Origin: Bog-473 sp963707835
GTDB taxonomy: Bacteria; Actinomycetota; Acidimicrobiia; Acidimicrobiales; RAAP-2
Assembly (NCBI GenBank): GCA_963707835.1
Contig: CAVPRI010000001.1
Location: forward strand, 1,116,001-1,180,000
DNA length: 64,000 nt
Reading direction: 5' to 3'
Shown: positions 1-10,322 of the stretch, piece after piece
Layout of the letters: each line of letters starts with the position of its first letter
Numbering within the stretch: the first letter of the stretch is position 1
Notes under the pieces: generated by a model
Told to the model about the DNA's origin: nothing
The model's database searches: none
Seen by the model: the letters and a program-made list of their open reading frames with translations, nothing else
Translations under genes and position numbers: made by a program

Positions 1-1364
1 AGCTGCTGGAGTTCGAGGACGGCACGCTCGGCCTCGCCCTCAACCTCGACGAGGACACCATCGGCGCGGTGGTCCTGGGCGAGGTGGACAAGCTCGAGGA
101 GGAGCAGACGGTCAAGGCGACCGGGCGCATCCAGACGGTGCCCGTCGGGGACGCCCTGCTCGGCCGTGTGGTCAACGCTCTGGGCGAGCCCCTCGACGGT
201 AAGGGCCCCATCGCCACCACCGAGACCCGCCGCATGGAGGTCCAGGCCCCCGGGATCGTCGGGCGTCAGCCGGTGGCCGAGCCGCTCCAGACCGGCATCA
301 AGGCCATCGACGCCATGACCCCGATCGGCCGCGGCCAGCGGGAGCTCATCATCGGGGACCGCAAGACCGGCAAGACCACGGTGGCGATCGACACCATCAT
401 CAACCAGGCCGGCCAGGGCGTGAAGTGCATCTACGTGGCCATCGGGCAGAAGAACTCCTCGGTGGCCCAGACGGTGGCGACGCTCGAGGACCACAATGCA
501 CTCGAGTACACCGTGGTCGTGGTGGCGTCCGCCGGCGACCCGGCGCCCTACAAGTACCTGGCCCCCTACGCCGGGTGTGCCATGGGCCAGCACTGGATGG
601 AGAACGGCGAGCACGCGCTCGTCGTCTACGACGACCTGTCCAAGCAGGCCGAGGCCTACCGGGCCGTCTCGTTGCTGCTGCGTCGGCCGCCGGGGCGCGA
701 GGCCTACCCCGGTGACGTCTTCTACCTGCACTCGCGGCTGCTCGAGCGGGCGGCAAAGCTCTCCGACGAGCGCGGTGGCGGCTCGCTGACCGCGCTGCCG
801 ATCATCGAGACCAAGGCGGGCGACATCTCGGCCTACATCCCGACCAACGTGATCTCGATCACCGACGGCCAGGTGTTCTTGGAGACCGACCTGTTCAACT
901 CCGGGATTCGCCCGGCCATCAACGTCGGCAACTCGGTGAGCCGGGTGGGGAGTGCGGCCCAGGTCAAGGCCATGAAGCAGGTCTCGGGCACGCTCAAGCT
1001 CGACCTGGCCCAGTTCCGCGAGCTCGAGGCGTTCGCCACCTTCGGCTCGGAGCTCGACAAGGTGTCCCAGGCCCAGCTCGACCGTGGCTACCGCCTGACC
1101 GAGCTGCTCAAGCAGCCCCAGAACCGGCCGGTGCCCGTGGCGGAGCAGGTGCTGTCGATCTACGCAGGCACCAAGGGCTGGGTCGACTCGGTCCCGGTCA
1201 GCGAGGTGTCCCGCTTCGAAACCGAGTTGATCGAGTACTTCAAGGCCAACCACCCGGCGGTGCTCGAGACCGTCCGCACCACCGGGGCGCTGCCCGAGGG
1301 CGACGAGATCGACCGTGGCCTGACCACGTTCCTCGAGGGCTTCGACACCGGGAAGGTCGACTGA
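1..1364 (+). CDS. atpA: F1F0 ATP synthase subunit alpha (5' partial)
   Basis: Non-catalytic nucleotide-binding subunit of the F1 head, which makes ATP on the cytoplasmic face of the membrane. The reading frame is open from base 3, so the gene enters from outside the window and only about the first 80-100 residues (the N-terminal beta-barrel) are missing. The P-loop GDRKTGKTT is near base 355, followed by the alpha-subunit core (VYDDLSKQAEAYR) and the C-terminal helical domain. The GTG at 69 is an internal codon, not the start. The stop is followed 3 nt later by atpG, in the standard alpha-gamma-beta-epsilon order. Confidence 0.97.
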   Translation, partial: LLEFEDGTLGLALNLDEDTIGAVVLGEVDKLEEEQTVKATGRIQTVPVGDALLGRVVNALGEPLDGKGPIATTETRRMEVQAPGIVGRQPVAEPLQTGIKAIDAMTPIGRGQRELIIGDRKTGKTTVAIDTIINQAGQGVKCIYVAIGQKNSSVAQTVATLEDHNALEYTVVVVASAGDPAPYKYLAPYAGCAMGQHWMENGEHALVVYDDLSKQAEAYRAVSLLLRRPPGREAYPGDVFYLHSRLLERAAKLSDERGGGSLTALPIIETKAGDISAYIPTNVISITDGQVFLETDLFNSGIRPAINVGNSVSRVGSAAQVKAMKQVSGTLKLDLAQFRELEAFATFGSELDKVSQAQLDRGYRLTELLKQPQNRPVPVAEQVLSIYAGTKGWVDSVPVSEVSRFETELIEYFKANHPAVLETVRTTGALPEGDEIDRGLTTFLEGFDTGKVD

Positions 1365-1367
1365 TCC

Positions 1368-2276
1368 ATGGCCGGAGGCCAAGAGCGCATCCTGCGCCGG
1401 CGGATCCGCACGGTGCAGTCCACCAGGAAGATCACCAAGGCCATGGAGCTCATCGCGGCCTCGCGGATCGTGCGCGCCCAGAACCGGATCCACGCCAACC
1501 GCCCCTTCCGTGACGGCATGGCCAGGGTCCTGCGCCTCACGGCGGCCGCCGACCCCACCGCGGCGGCCAGGTTGCTGGGCACGCCCGAGTCGCCGCGCCA
1601 CGTCGGCATCCTGGCCGTCGCCGGGGACCGCGGCCTGGCCGGCTCGTACAACACCGGCGTCCTGCGGGCCACCGAGCGGCTGGTGGCGCAGCACCAGGCC
1701 GCCGGCGCCGAAGTGACGGTGTGGTCGGTGGGCAAGAAGGCCCCGTCCTACTTCCGCTACCGGGGCATCGCCACGGCGGACTCCTTCGCTGGATTCGCCG
1801 ACCGACCGGACTTCGCCGAGGCACGGCACGTGGCCGCCGTGGTGTCCGCGCCTTTCCTGGCCGGCGAGATGGATCTGGTGCAGCTGGTCTCCACCCGGTT
1901 CATCTCGGCGGGGACCCAGCGCGTCGAGCAGCTCCAGCTGCTGCCGTTGCCGCTCCCCGAGGTCGACGAGGAGGAGGCCACCCACGACGAGAACGCCGTC
2001 GAGGGCTACATCGAGTTCGAGCCCGACCCCGAGAAGCTCCTCGAGCAGCTGACCCAGCGGGCCCTGGAGGCCGAGATCTTCGCCGCGCTGCTCGAAGGTG
2101 CGGCCTCGTTCTTCACGGCGCAGCAGCGGGCCATGGCGGCGGCAACCGACAATGCGGACGAGCTGGTCCGCACCCTGACACGCGTCATGAACCGCGCCCG
2201 CCAGGACGCCATCACTACAGAGATCATGGAGATCGTCGGCGGAGCCGAGGCGCTCCGCCAATCGAAGGGAGCCTGA
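1368..2276 (+). CDS. atpG: F1F0 ATP synthase subunit gamma
   Basis: Central rotor stalk of F1, which couples proton flow to the conformational cycle of the alpha3beta3 head. The 302-residue product begins with the typical gamma N-terminus (ERILRRRIRTVQSTRKITKAMELIAASRI) read as a long helix. It ends with the C-terminal helix holding ALEAEIFAALLEGAASFF and NRARQDAITTEIMEIVGGAEAL. Length and both coiled-coil ends match the family. It lies 3 nt after atpA and 7 nt before atpD, so one transcript is expected. Confidence 0.97.
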   Translation: MAGGQERILRRRIRTVQSTRKITKAMELIAASRIVRAQNRIHANRPFRDGMARVLRLTAAADPTAAARLLGTPESPRHVGILAVAGDRGLAGSYNTGVLRATERLVAQHQAAGAEVTVWSVGKKAPSYFRYRGIATADSFAGFADRPDFAEARHVAAVVSAPFLAGEMDLVQLVSTRFISAGTQRVEQLQLLPLPLPEVDEEEATHDENAVEGYIEFEPDPEKLLEQLTQRALEAEIFAALLEGAASFFTAQQRAMAAATDNADELVRTLTRVMNRARQDAITTEIMEIVGGAEALRQSKGA

Positions 2277-2283
2277 CCCCAAA

Positions 2284-3737
<1,454 letters not shown>

Positions 3738-3738
<1 letters not shown>

Positions 3739-4254
3739 TGGCCGACGGCATCTTCGGTGTCGAGATCGTCACCCCGGAGACCTCGCTGTTCGCCGGCGGG
3801 GCACGCTCGATCGTGCTCAGCACGGGCGAGGGCGATCTGACGGTGCTCGACGGGCACACGCCCCTGATCGGAAGTGTCGTGCCCTGCCAGGTGCGCGTCG
3901 AGCTTCCCGACGGCGTCCTGCTCCTGGTGGCGGTGCACGGCGGATTCGTCCAGGTCGACACGAGCCACGGTGCCGCCGAGGGGCTGGCCGAGGGCGACGG
4001 TCCACTTCCGGGCCTCTCCACCCGGGTCACCGTGCTGGCCGGCGTGGCCGAGCTGGCCGGAGAGATCGACGTGTCCCGGGCCGAGTTGGCGCAGCGAGCT
4101 GGCCACCCAGCGGGTGAGCGAGCACGCCTCGGGGCGGGGGCCCGGTGCCGAGACCGGTGAGGCCGCTTCGGAGGCCAACCTGGCCCTGGCCGAGGCACAG
4201 GGCGCACTGGCCCGGGCCGAGCTTCGTCTGTCGGCGGCGGCCCGGAAGGACTAG
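3738..4254 (+). pseudogene. atpC: F1F0 ATP synthase subunit epsilon, apparent frameshift
   Basis: Epsilon subunit, which sits on the rotor and inhibits ATP hydrolysis. The first ~115 codons encode the normal beta-sandwich (GIFGVEIVTPE, GEGDLTVLDGHTPLIG). After DVSRAELAQ the frame runs into unrelated sequence and stops at 4160. The next frame (+1) restores the expected C-terminal helical hairpin, with ASEANLALAEAQ and RAELRLSAAARKD ending at 4254. Skipping one base near 4095 joins the two parts. I treat this as one gene with a one-base insertion, either real or an assembly error. A truncated 140-residue epsilon without proper C-terminal helices would probably still assemble, so loss of function is not certain. 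Confidence 0.8.
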
Positions 4255-4255
4255 C

Positions 4256-4295
4256 CCGGCCGGCAGGCCTCAGGCGGGCCGGGCGGACCGGCCGG
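4256..4295. terminator. Candidate bidirectional terminator between atpC and glpX
   Basis: Two copies of the self-complementary octamer CCGGCCGG lie at 4256-4263 and 4288-4295 and can pair into a GC hairpin. The hairpin fills the gap between the converging ATP synthase and glpX genes. No T-tract is evident. Confidence 0.4.
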
Positions 4296-4296
4296 C

Positions 4297-5289
4297 TCAG
4301 GCGAACTGGATGGCGCTGTACTCGGCCAGCTTGGCCAACGCGTGACTGGCGTCGATCTTGCGCAGCGTGCCCGACTTCGAGCGCATGACCAGGGACTGCG
4401 TGGTGGCGCCGAACTCGTGGTACTGGACGCCCTTGAGCAGATCGCCGTCGGTGATCCCGGTGGCCGCGAAGAAGCAGTTGTCCCCGCGCACCAGATCATC
4501 GGTGGTCAGCACGGCGTCGAGCTGGTATCCCGCGGCGAGTGCCGCCTCCCGCTCCTCCTCGTTGCGAGGGTAGAGCTTGCCCTGGATCTCGGCACCCATG
4601 CACTTGAGCGCGGCGGCGGCCAGCACCCCTTCGGGCGTGCCGCCGATGCCGAAGAGGATGTCCACCCCGGCGCCCGGCCAACCCGTGGCGATGGCCCCGG
4701 CCACGTCCCCGTCGGTGATGAGGCGGATCCGGGCACCGGTGGTGCGCACCTCGGTGATCAGGTCGGTGTGGCGGGGGCGGTCCAAGATGACGGCCGTCAG
4801 GTCCCGCACCGGGCGTCCCAGGGCCTGGGAGAGGGCGCGGAGGTTCTCGGTCGGGCTGCGCCTGATGTCGCACGCCCCCTTCGCCCGGGGCCCGACCGCC
4901 AGCTTCTCCATGTAGACGCAGGGGCCGGGATCGAACATGGCACCCCGCTCGGCCACGGCGATCACCGCCAGGGCGCCGCCGCGACCCTGGGCGGTCAGGG
5001 TGGTGCCGTCGATGGGGTCCACGGCGATGTCGGTCAACGGGGGCGTGCCGTCGCCGATCCTCTCGCCGTTGAAGAGCATCGGCGCGTTGTCCTTCTCACC
5101 CTCGCCGATGACCACGATCCCGTCCATGGGGACGCTCGCGAGCACGGTCCGCATGGCCTCGACGGCCGCGCCGTCGGCGCCCTCCTTGTCGCCCCGGCCC
5201 ATCCACCTGCTGGCGGCCATGGCTGCTGCCTCGGTCGTCCGGACGAGATCCATGGCAAGGTTCCGGTCAGGGGCCTGGGGGGCTGTCAC
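4297..5289 (-). CDS. glpX: Fructose-1,6-bisphosphatase class II
   Basis: Removes the 1-phosphate of fructose 1,6-bisphosphate in gluconeogenesis; class II is the usual and often sole FBPase of actinobacteria. The 330-residue product has the metal site motifs GEGEKDNAPML and VDPIDGTTLTAQGR, the loop DRPRHTDLI, and GIGGTPEGVLAAAALKCMGAEIQGKL. I chose the GTG at 5289 because it yields the conserved start TAPQAPDRNLAMDLVRTTEAAAMAAS. The ATG at 5253 would cut off the PDRNLA segment. It converges on atpC and diverges from murA across 144 bp. Longer open reading upstream is an antisense shadow of murA. Confidence 0.95.
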   Translation of the reverse strand: MTAPQAPDRNLAMDLVRTTEAAAMAASRWMGRGDKEGADGAAVEAMRTVLASVPMDGIVVIGEGEKDNAPMLFNGERIGDGTPPLTDIAVDPIDGTTLTAQGRGGALAVIAVAERGAMFDPGPCVYMEKLAVGPRAKGACDIRRSPTENLRALSQALGRPVRDLTAVILDRPRHTDLITEVRTTGARIRLITDGDVAGAIATGWPGAGVDILFGIGGTPEGVLAAAALKCMGAEIQGKLYPRNEEEREAALAAGYQLDAVLTTDDLVRGDNCFFAATGITDGDLLKGVQYHEFGATTQSLVMRSKSGTLRKIDASHALAKLAEYSAIQFA

Positions 5290-5433
5290 GCCCTTGACGA
5301 TAGTGGGTCGCCGCACCGCCGGTTGTGGGGCCCTCACCGTTCTGACAACAAGGAGGGTGCCCGCCATCGCGGTCGGGTCCCAGGTGACGCGGGTCGCCCG
5401 AGGGGGTGGGCGGGAGCGGCGATACTTGGTGGC

Positions 5434-6696
5434 GTGGATCAGATCGTGGTCGAGCCAGGAGGCCCCCTCCAGGGCACCGTGCGTGCCGGCGGTGCCAAGA
5501 ATTCGGCCCTCAAATTGATGGCCGCGTGCCTCCTGGCCCAGGGGCGTTCGACGCTCTCGGGCGTCCCGCGCATCTCCGACGTCGACACCATGGCCGAGGT
5601 GCTGCGGGCCATGGGTGCCGATGTCGCCAGGAACGCCGCGGGAGACGTCGAGGTGACGGCGCCGCCGGAGGGCGACCTGGTGCCCGCCGGCCCCTACGAC
5701 CTCTTCGAGCGCATGCGGGCCTCGGTGGTCACGCTCGGCCTCCTCTTGTCGCGCTGCGGCGCGGTCCGAGTCCCGCTCCCCGGTGGGGACGACTTCGGTG
5801 ACCGGCCCATCGACTTCCACCTCAACGGGCTGGCCGCCATGGGCGCGCGTTTCGAGTCCTCCCACGGCGAGGTGCACGGCACCGTGCCCAAGGGGCGCCT
5901 GGTTGGCACCCGTGTGGTGCTCGAGTACCCCAGCCACACGGCGACGGACAACCTGCTCATGGCGGGCGTGCTGGCCAAGGGCACGACGGTGATCGAGAAC
6001 GCGGCCAAGGAACCCGAGGTGGCCGACTTGGCCGCCATGTTGTGCGCCATGGGGGCAGTCGTGCGAGGGGCGGGCACCTCGCGGATCGAGATCGAAGGGG
6101 TCGAGGAACTGCGGCCGGTGCGCCACACCGTCGTCGCCGACCGCGTCGTGGCGGCCACGTACCTGGCCGCCGTCGGCATGGCCGGGGGCGAGGTCACGGT
6201 GTCCGACGCCCGCCCCGAACACATGGAGATGGTGCTGCGCAAGGTGCACCAGATGGGCGTCGAGACGGAGATGACCCCCGATGGCCTGCGGGTCCGTGGC
6301 GTTGGGCGGCTGACGGCCGCGGACGTGGCCACCCTGCCGTATCCCGGGGTGGCCACCGACTACAGCCCGCTGTTGGTCGCCATGCTCACCGTGGCCGACG
6401 GCGTGGGCATCCTGACCGAGAACCTCTTCTCCGGCCGGTTCCGCTACGTGGAGGAGCTGCGGCGCATGGGCGCCGACATCCGGACCGAAGGGCACCACGC
6501 GGTGGTGCGCGGCGTGCCACGGTTGTCGGGTGCGCCCGTCCGGGCCCCCGACATCCGCGCCGGCGTGGCCCTGGTGCTGGCCGGTCTGGTGGCCGAGGGG
6601 CAGACCGTCGTGAGCGGTGCCCATCACATCGATCGCGGGTACGAGGACCTGGCCGGGGCGCTCCGATCCCTCGGCGCCAGCGTGGAACGCCGGTGA
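5434..6696 (+). CDS. murA: UDP-N-acetylglucosamine 1-carboxyvinyltransferase, Asp-type active site
   Basis: Catalyses the first committed step of peptidoglycan synthesis, transfer of enolpyruvate from PEP to UDP-GlcNAc. The 420-residue product has the family N-terminus GGAKNSALKLMAA, the loop RASVVTLGLLLSRCG and the C-terminal repeats. The active-site loop reads LPGGDDFGDRPIDFH: the Cys of GGCAIG in E. coli MurA is Asp here (residue 119, codon 5788-5790). The same swap is known in Mycobacterium and Chlamydia MurA and gives fosfomycin insensitivity. The start is GTG at 5434, giving the usual length. The gene overlaps meaB by four bases (GTGA). Confidence 0.96.
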   Translation: MDQIVVEPGGPLQGTVRAGGAKNSALKLMAACLLAQGRSTLSGVPRISDVDTMAEVLRAMGADVARNAAGDVEVTAPPEGDLVPAGPYDLFERMRASVVTLGLLLSRCGAVRVPLPGGDDFGDRPIDFHLNGLAAMGARFESSHGEVHGTVPKGRLVGTRVVLEYPSHTATDNLLMAGVLAKGTTVIENAAKEPEVADLAAMLCAMGAVVRGAGTSRIEIEGVEELRPVRHTVVADRVVAATYLAAVGMAGGEVTVSDARPEHMEMVLRKVHQMGVETEMTPDGLRVRGVGRLTAADVATLPYPGVATDYSPLLVAMLTVADGVGILTENLFSGRFRYVEELRRMGADIRTEGHHAVVRGVPRLSGAPVRAPDIRAGVALVLAGLVAEGQTVVSGAHHIDRGYEDLAGALRSLGASVERR

Positions 6697-7580
6697 GCGC
6701 GGAGTCCGCCGACCCGGTGACCCTCCTCGATCGGGCGCGCACCGGTGAGCGCGTGGCGCTGGCCCGCCTGCTGTCGCACATCGAGCGCGGCGGCGTCCCG
6801 GCGACGGAGGTGGCCCGCCTGGCCTATCGGGCCGAGGTGCCCTACACCGTGGGGCTCACCGGGGCGCCGGGGGCGGGCAAGTCGACGATCACCGACGGGC
6901 TCATTTCGCAGGTGCGCTCGGGCTGGCCCGAACCGCTCTCCGAGCCGGTGCCCCAGGTGGGCGTGCTCGCCGTCGACCCGACCTCGCCGTTCAGCGGAGG
7001 TGCCATCCTCGGCGACCGCGTGCGCATGAGCCGCCATGCCCTCGACCCGACCGTCTTCATCCGCTCCATGGCCACCCGGGGCCATCTCGGGGGGCTCTCA
7101 CTGGCCGTCCCCGACGCGGTCCGCCTGCTGGGGGCGGCCGGGATCGGGGTGGTCATCATCGAGACGGTCGGTGTGGGGCAGATGGAGGTCGAGATCGCGT
7201 CCGCCGCCGACACCACCGTGGTGGTGGTCACTCCCGGGTGGGGCGACTCGATGCAGGCGAACAAGGCCGGGTTGCTCGAGGTGGCCGACGTGTTCGTGAT
7301 CAACAAGGCGGACCGGCCCGGAGTCCGCGAGGCGCGCCGGGATCTCGAGCAGATGCTCGACCTGGCCCGCCCGGAGAGCTGGCGACCCGAGATCGTCGAG
7401 ACGACCGCGACCGACGGGGAGGGCGTGGCCGACCTCTGGGCTGCCGTGGCCCGCCATCGGGAGCACCTCGAGAGTTCGGGCCTGCTGGTGACGCGACGGT
7501 CGGCACGACTGGCCCAGGAGCTGCGCCGGGTGCTGCTGGCCCGGGCCGAGGCGCGGGTGGACGGGGTGACGGCGCGGTGA
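6693..7580 (+). CDS. meaB: MeaB/ArgK-family P-loop GTPase, C-terminus probably frameshifted
   Basis: G3E-type GTPase that chaperones adenosylcobalamin loading of methylmalonyl-CoA mutase or related B12 mutases. The P-loop GAPGAGKST is followed by DPTSPFSGGAILGDR, ETVGVGQMEVEIASAADTTVVV and the specificity motif NKAD. The 295-residue frame stops at 7580, but the +1 frame continues for 27 codons to 7662 with EEFTSAVKALVAGEI and DPYAAADRLLDL, the normal C-terminal dimerisation segment of MeaB. One extra base near 7578 would explain this, and the original gene probably spanned 6693-7662. The start GTG overlaps the murA stop. Confidence 0.88.
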   Translation: MSAESADPVTLLDRARTGERVALARLLSHIERGGVPATEVARLAYRAEVPYTVGLTGAPGAGKSTITDGLISQVRSGWPEPLSEPVPQVGVLAVDPTSPFSGGAILGDRVRMSRHALDPTVFIRSMATRGHLGGLSLAVPDAVRLLGAAGIGVVIIETVGVGQMEVEIASAADTTVVVVTPGWGDSMQANKAGLLEVADVFVINKADRPGVREARRDLEQMLDLARPESWRPEIVETTATDGEGVADLWAAVARHREHLESSGLLVTRRSARLAQELRRVLLARAEARVDGVTAR

Positions 7581-7701
7581 GGAGTTCACCTCGGCCGTCA
7601 AGGCGCTCGTGGCCGGCGAGATCGACCCCTACGCGGCCGCCGACCGCCTGCTCGACCTGTGAGTCCCGGGCCGGCGTCGTCGGGTCCGGTACGGTGCGCC
7701 C

Positions 7702-8475
7702 ATGACTGAGACCTTCGTGACCCTGGAGCGGCGTCCTGACGGCGTCGCCCTGATCCGCCTCGATCGGCCCAAGGCCAACGCGCTCTCCGGGGCCGTCCTC
7801 GCCCAGGTGGGCGAGGCCGCCGAGGCCGTCCGTGACGACCCGCCCGGTGCCGTGGTGCTCTGGGGTGGACGCCGGATCTTCGCCGCCGGAGCCGACATCG
7901 CCGAGTTGCAAGGAGAGGGCGCGTCGACGGTGGCGGCAAACTTCGCCGCCGCGCTGGGGGCGCTGGCGGCGCTCCCACGGGCCACCATCGCGGCGGTCAA
8001 CGGCTACGCGCTAGGCGGTGGGCTCGAGCTGGCGCTGGCGTGTGATCTGCGGATCTGCGCCGAGGACGCCGGGTTCGGGCTCCCCGAGATCCTGCTCGGC
8101 GTCATCCCCGGCGGTGGTGGCACGCAGCGTCTGGCGCGTCTCGTCGGGTCTTCGCGTGCCAAGGAGCTCATCCTCACCGGCCGTCAGGTACGGGCTGACG
8201 AGGCTCTCTCGATCGGCCTGGTCAACCGGGTGGTGGCGCCCGACGACGTGCTCGACGCAGCGCTGGCCTGGGCCGCGGAGCTGGCGGCCGGACCGTTTGC
8301 CGCGCAGGCCCTGGCCAAGTCCTCGGTCGACCGGGGGCTCGAGGGAACGCTCGAGGACGGGCTGGCGCTCGAGCGCGAGGCCTTCGCCCTCGTCCTCGAG
8401 ACGGAGGACGCGGCGCGTGGCATCGCCTCGTTCCTCGAGCACGGCCCGGGCAAGGCGACCTTCGTCGGACGGTGA
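7702..8475 (+). CDS. Enoyl-CoA hydratase/isomerase family protein
   Basis: Crotonase-fold enzyme, probably hydrating 2-enoyl-CoA in fatty acid or amino acid oxidation. The 257-residue product has the CoA-binding RPKANALSG, the oxyanion-hole segment FAAGADIAEL, the NGYALGGGLELALACD motif with the first catalytic Glu, and LPEILLGVIPGGGGTQRL with the second. Two catalytic Glu positions favour hydratase activity. The exact acyl substrate cannot be read from sequence. It begins with ATG 39 nt after the restored meaB end, and treS follows 4 nt after it. Confidence 0.9.
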   Translation: MTETFVTLERRPDGVALIRLDRPKANALSGAVLAQVGEAAEAVRDDPPGAVVLWGGRRIFAAGADIAELQGEGASTVAANFAAALGALAALPRATIAAVNGYALGGGLELALACDLRICAEDAGFGLPEILLGVIPGGGGTQRLARLVGSSRAKELILTGRQVRADEALSIGLVNRVVAPDDVLDAALAWAAELAAGPFAAQALAKSSVDRGLEGTLEDGLALEREAFALVLETEDAARGIASFLEHGPGKATFVGR

Positions 8476-8479
8476 TCCG

Positions 8480-10322
8480 GTGAGCTCGCCCCCCATCCCG
8501 GTCAGCGGCGCCGACGGGGCCTTCGATCCCTCGGTCAGGTGGTTCCAGCACGCCGTCTTCTACGAGGTGCTCATCCGCGGGTACCACGATGCCAACAACG
8601 ACGGGACCGGGGACCTGCGGGGATTGCGCGAGAAGCTCGACTACATGGAGTGGCTGGGCATCGACTGCATCTGGATGCTGCCCTTCTACCCGTCGCCCTT
8701 TCGCGACGGCGGGTACGACATCAGCGACTTCTTCAACGTCCACCCCGACTATGGGACCATCAGCGACCTGGTGGCCTTCCTCGAGGATGCCCACCGACGC
8801 GGCATCAGAGTCATCGCGGACCTGGTGATGAACCACACCAGCGACCAGCACCCGTGGTTCATCGAGTCCCGGTCGTCGCGCGACAGCGCCAAGGCGGACT
8901 GGTACGTGTGGAACGACGACGACCAGAAGTGGCCCGACGCGCGTGGTGGTCTTCACCGACGTGGAGCGTTCGAACTGGACGTGGGACGACACCCGGCAGC
9001 AGTACTACTGGCACCGCTTCTTCCATCATCAGCCCGATCTCAACTACGACAACCCCGAAGTGGCCGACACCATGACCGACCTGGTGCGGTTCTGGCTCGA
9101 CCTGGGCTTCGACGGGTTCCGCCTCGATGCCGTGCCCTACCTGTACCAGCGGGACGGCACCTCGGGGGAGCACCTGCCCGAGACCCATGCCTTCATCAGG
9201 CGGATCCGCAAGCAGATGGACGCCGACTACCCGGGCCGCATCCTGCTGGCCGAGGCCAACGGCTGGCCGAGCGACGTGGCCGACTACTTCGGCGACGGCG
9301 ACGAGTGCCACCTGTGCTTCCATTTCCCGCTGATGCCGCGGCTCTTCATGGCGGTCCGTCGGGAGCAGCGGTACCCGATCACCGAGATCCTGGCCCAGAC
9401 GCCCGAGATCGACGACTCGTGCCAGTGGGCCATCTTCCTGCGCAACCACGACGAGCTCACCCTCGAGCAGGTCTCGGAGGAGGAGCGCGACTACCTGATC
9501 GCTGAGTACGCCAAGGATCCGCGCATGAAACGCCACATGGGCATCGGCCGCCGCCTGGCGCCGCTGCTCGACAACGACCGCCGCACCGCCGAGCTCCTCT
9601 ACGCGCTGATCCTTTCACTGCCCGGCAGCCCGGTCATCTACTACGGGGACGAGCTCTTGATGGGCGACAACATCTACCTGGGCGACCGCGACTCGGTGCG
9701 CACGCCCATGCAGTGGTCCCCCGACCGCAACGGCGGGTTCTCACAGGCCGATTTCGCTCAGCTCTACCTCCCGCCCCTGATGGATCCCGTCTACGGGTTC
9801 AGCGCGCTCAACGTGGAGGCGCAGCTGCGCAACCAGGGATCGTTCCTGCACTGGCTGCGGCGAATGCTCACCGAGCGCCGTGCCCTGCCGGTGATGGGCG
9901 TGGGGACCATGGAGGTGTTGCCCTGCGCCAACCCTTCGGTCCTGGCGTACATGCGATCGGGTGAGGTGGCCGACATCCTGACCGGTGCCGGCGCGACCGG
10001 GCCCACCGTGAGCCCCACGCCGGATGCCGCCCTCGAATGGGGCCGTTCCACCGTGCTGGCCAGGACCGTGCCCGCGGGGAACGAGAGCGAGGGCGACCAG
10101 GTGGTGCGACGACACCAGGCGGTGCTCTGCGTGCACAACCTCAGCCGTTTCGCCCAGCCGGCGGAGCTGGCGCTGGCCAAATGGGCCGGATGGACCCCCT
10201 ACGAGGTGCTCGGGCGGGTCCCCTTCCCGGTGATCAACGAGGAGCCCTACACCGTCACGTTGCCACCGTACGGGTTCCTCTGGTTCGACCTTGCCCCTCC
10301 CGAGGAGCCCGAGCCGGCGTGA
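8480..10322 (+). pseudogene. treS: Trehalose synthase (maltose alpha-D-glucosyltransferase), frameshifted
   Basis: GH13 enzyme that interconverts maltose and trehalose and feeds maltokinase. The 5' part encodes RWFQHAVFYEVLIRGYHD and the PFYPSPFRDGGYDISDF barrel start. Near base 8945 the frame changes by +1, and the rest reads VVFTDVERSNWTWDDTRQQ onward, with the catalytic Asp in GFRLDAVPYL, the Glu in LLAEANGW and FLRNHDELTLE. Homologues run straight through DQKxxDARVVFTDTE, so one extra G in the CGTGGTGGTC stretch is the likely cause. Apart from this shift every motif is intact. The start is GTG 8480, and the stop overlaps the mak start (GTGA). Confidence 0.88.

Noticed and set aside
4095..8945. 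Programmed +1 frameshifting in atpC, meaB and treS
   Set aside because: No shared slippery site or stop context; other broken genes in the window shift the other way, so indels are simpler.
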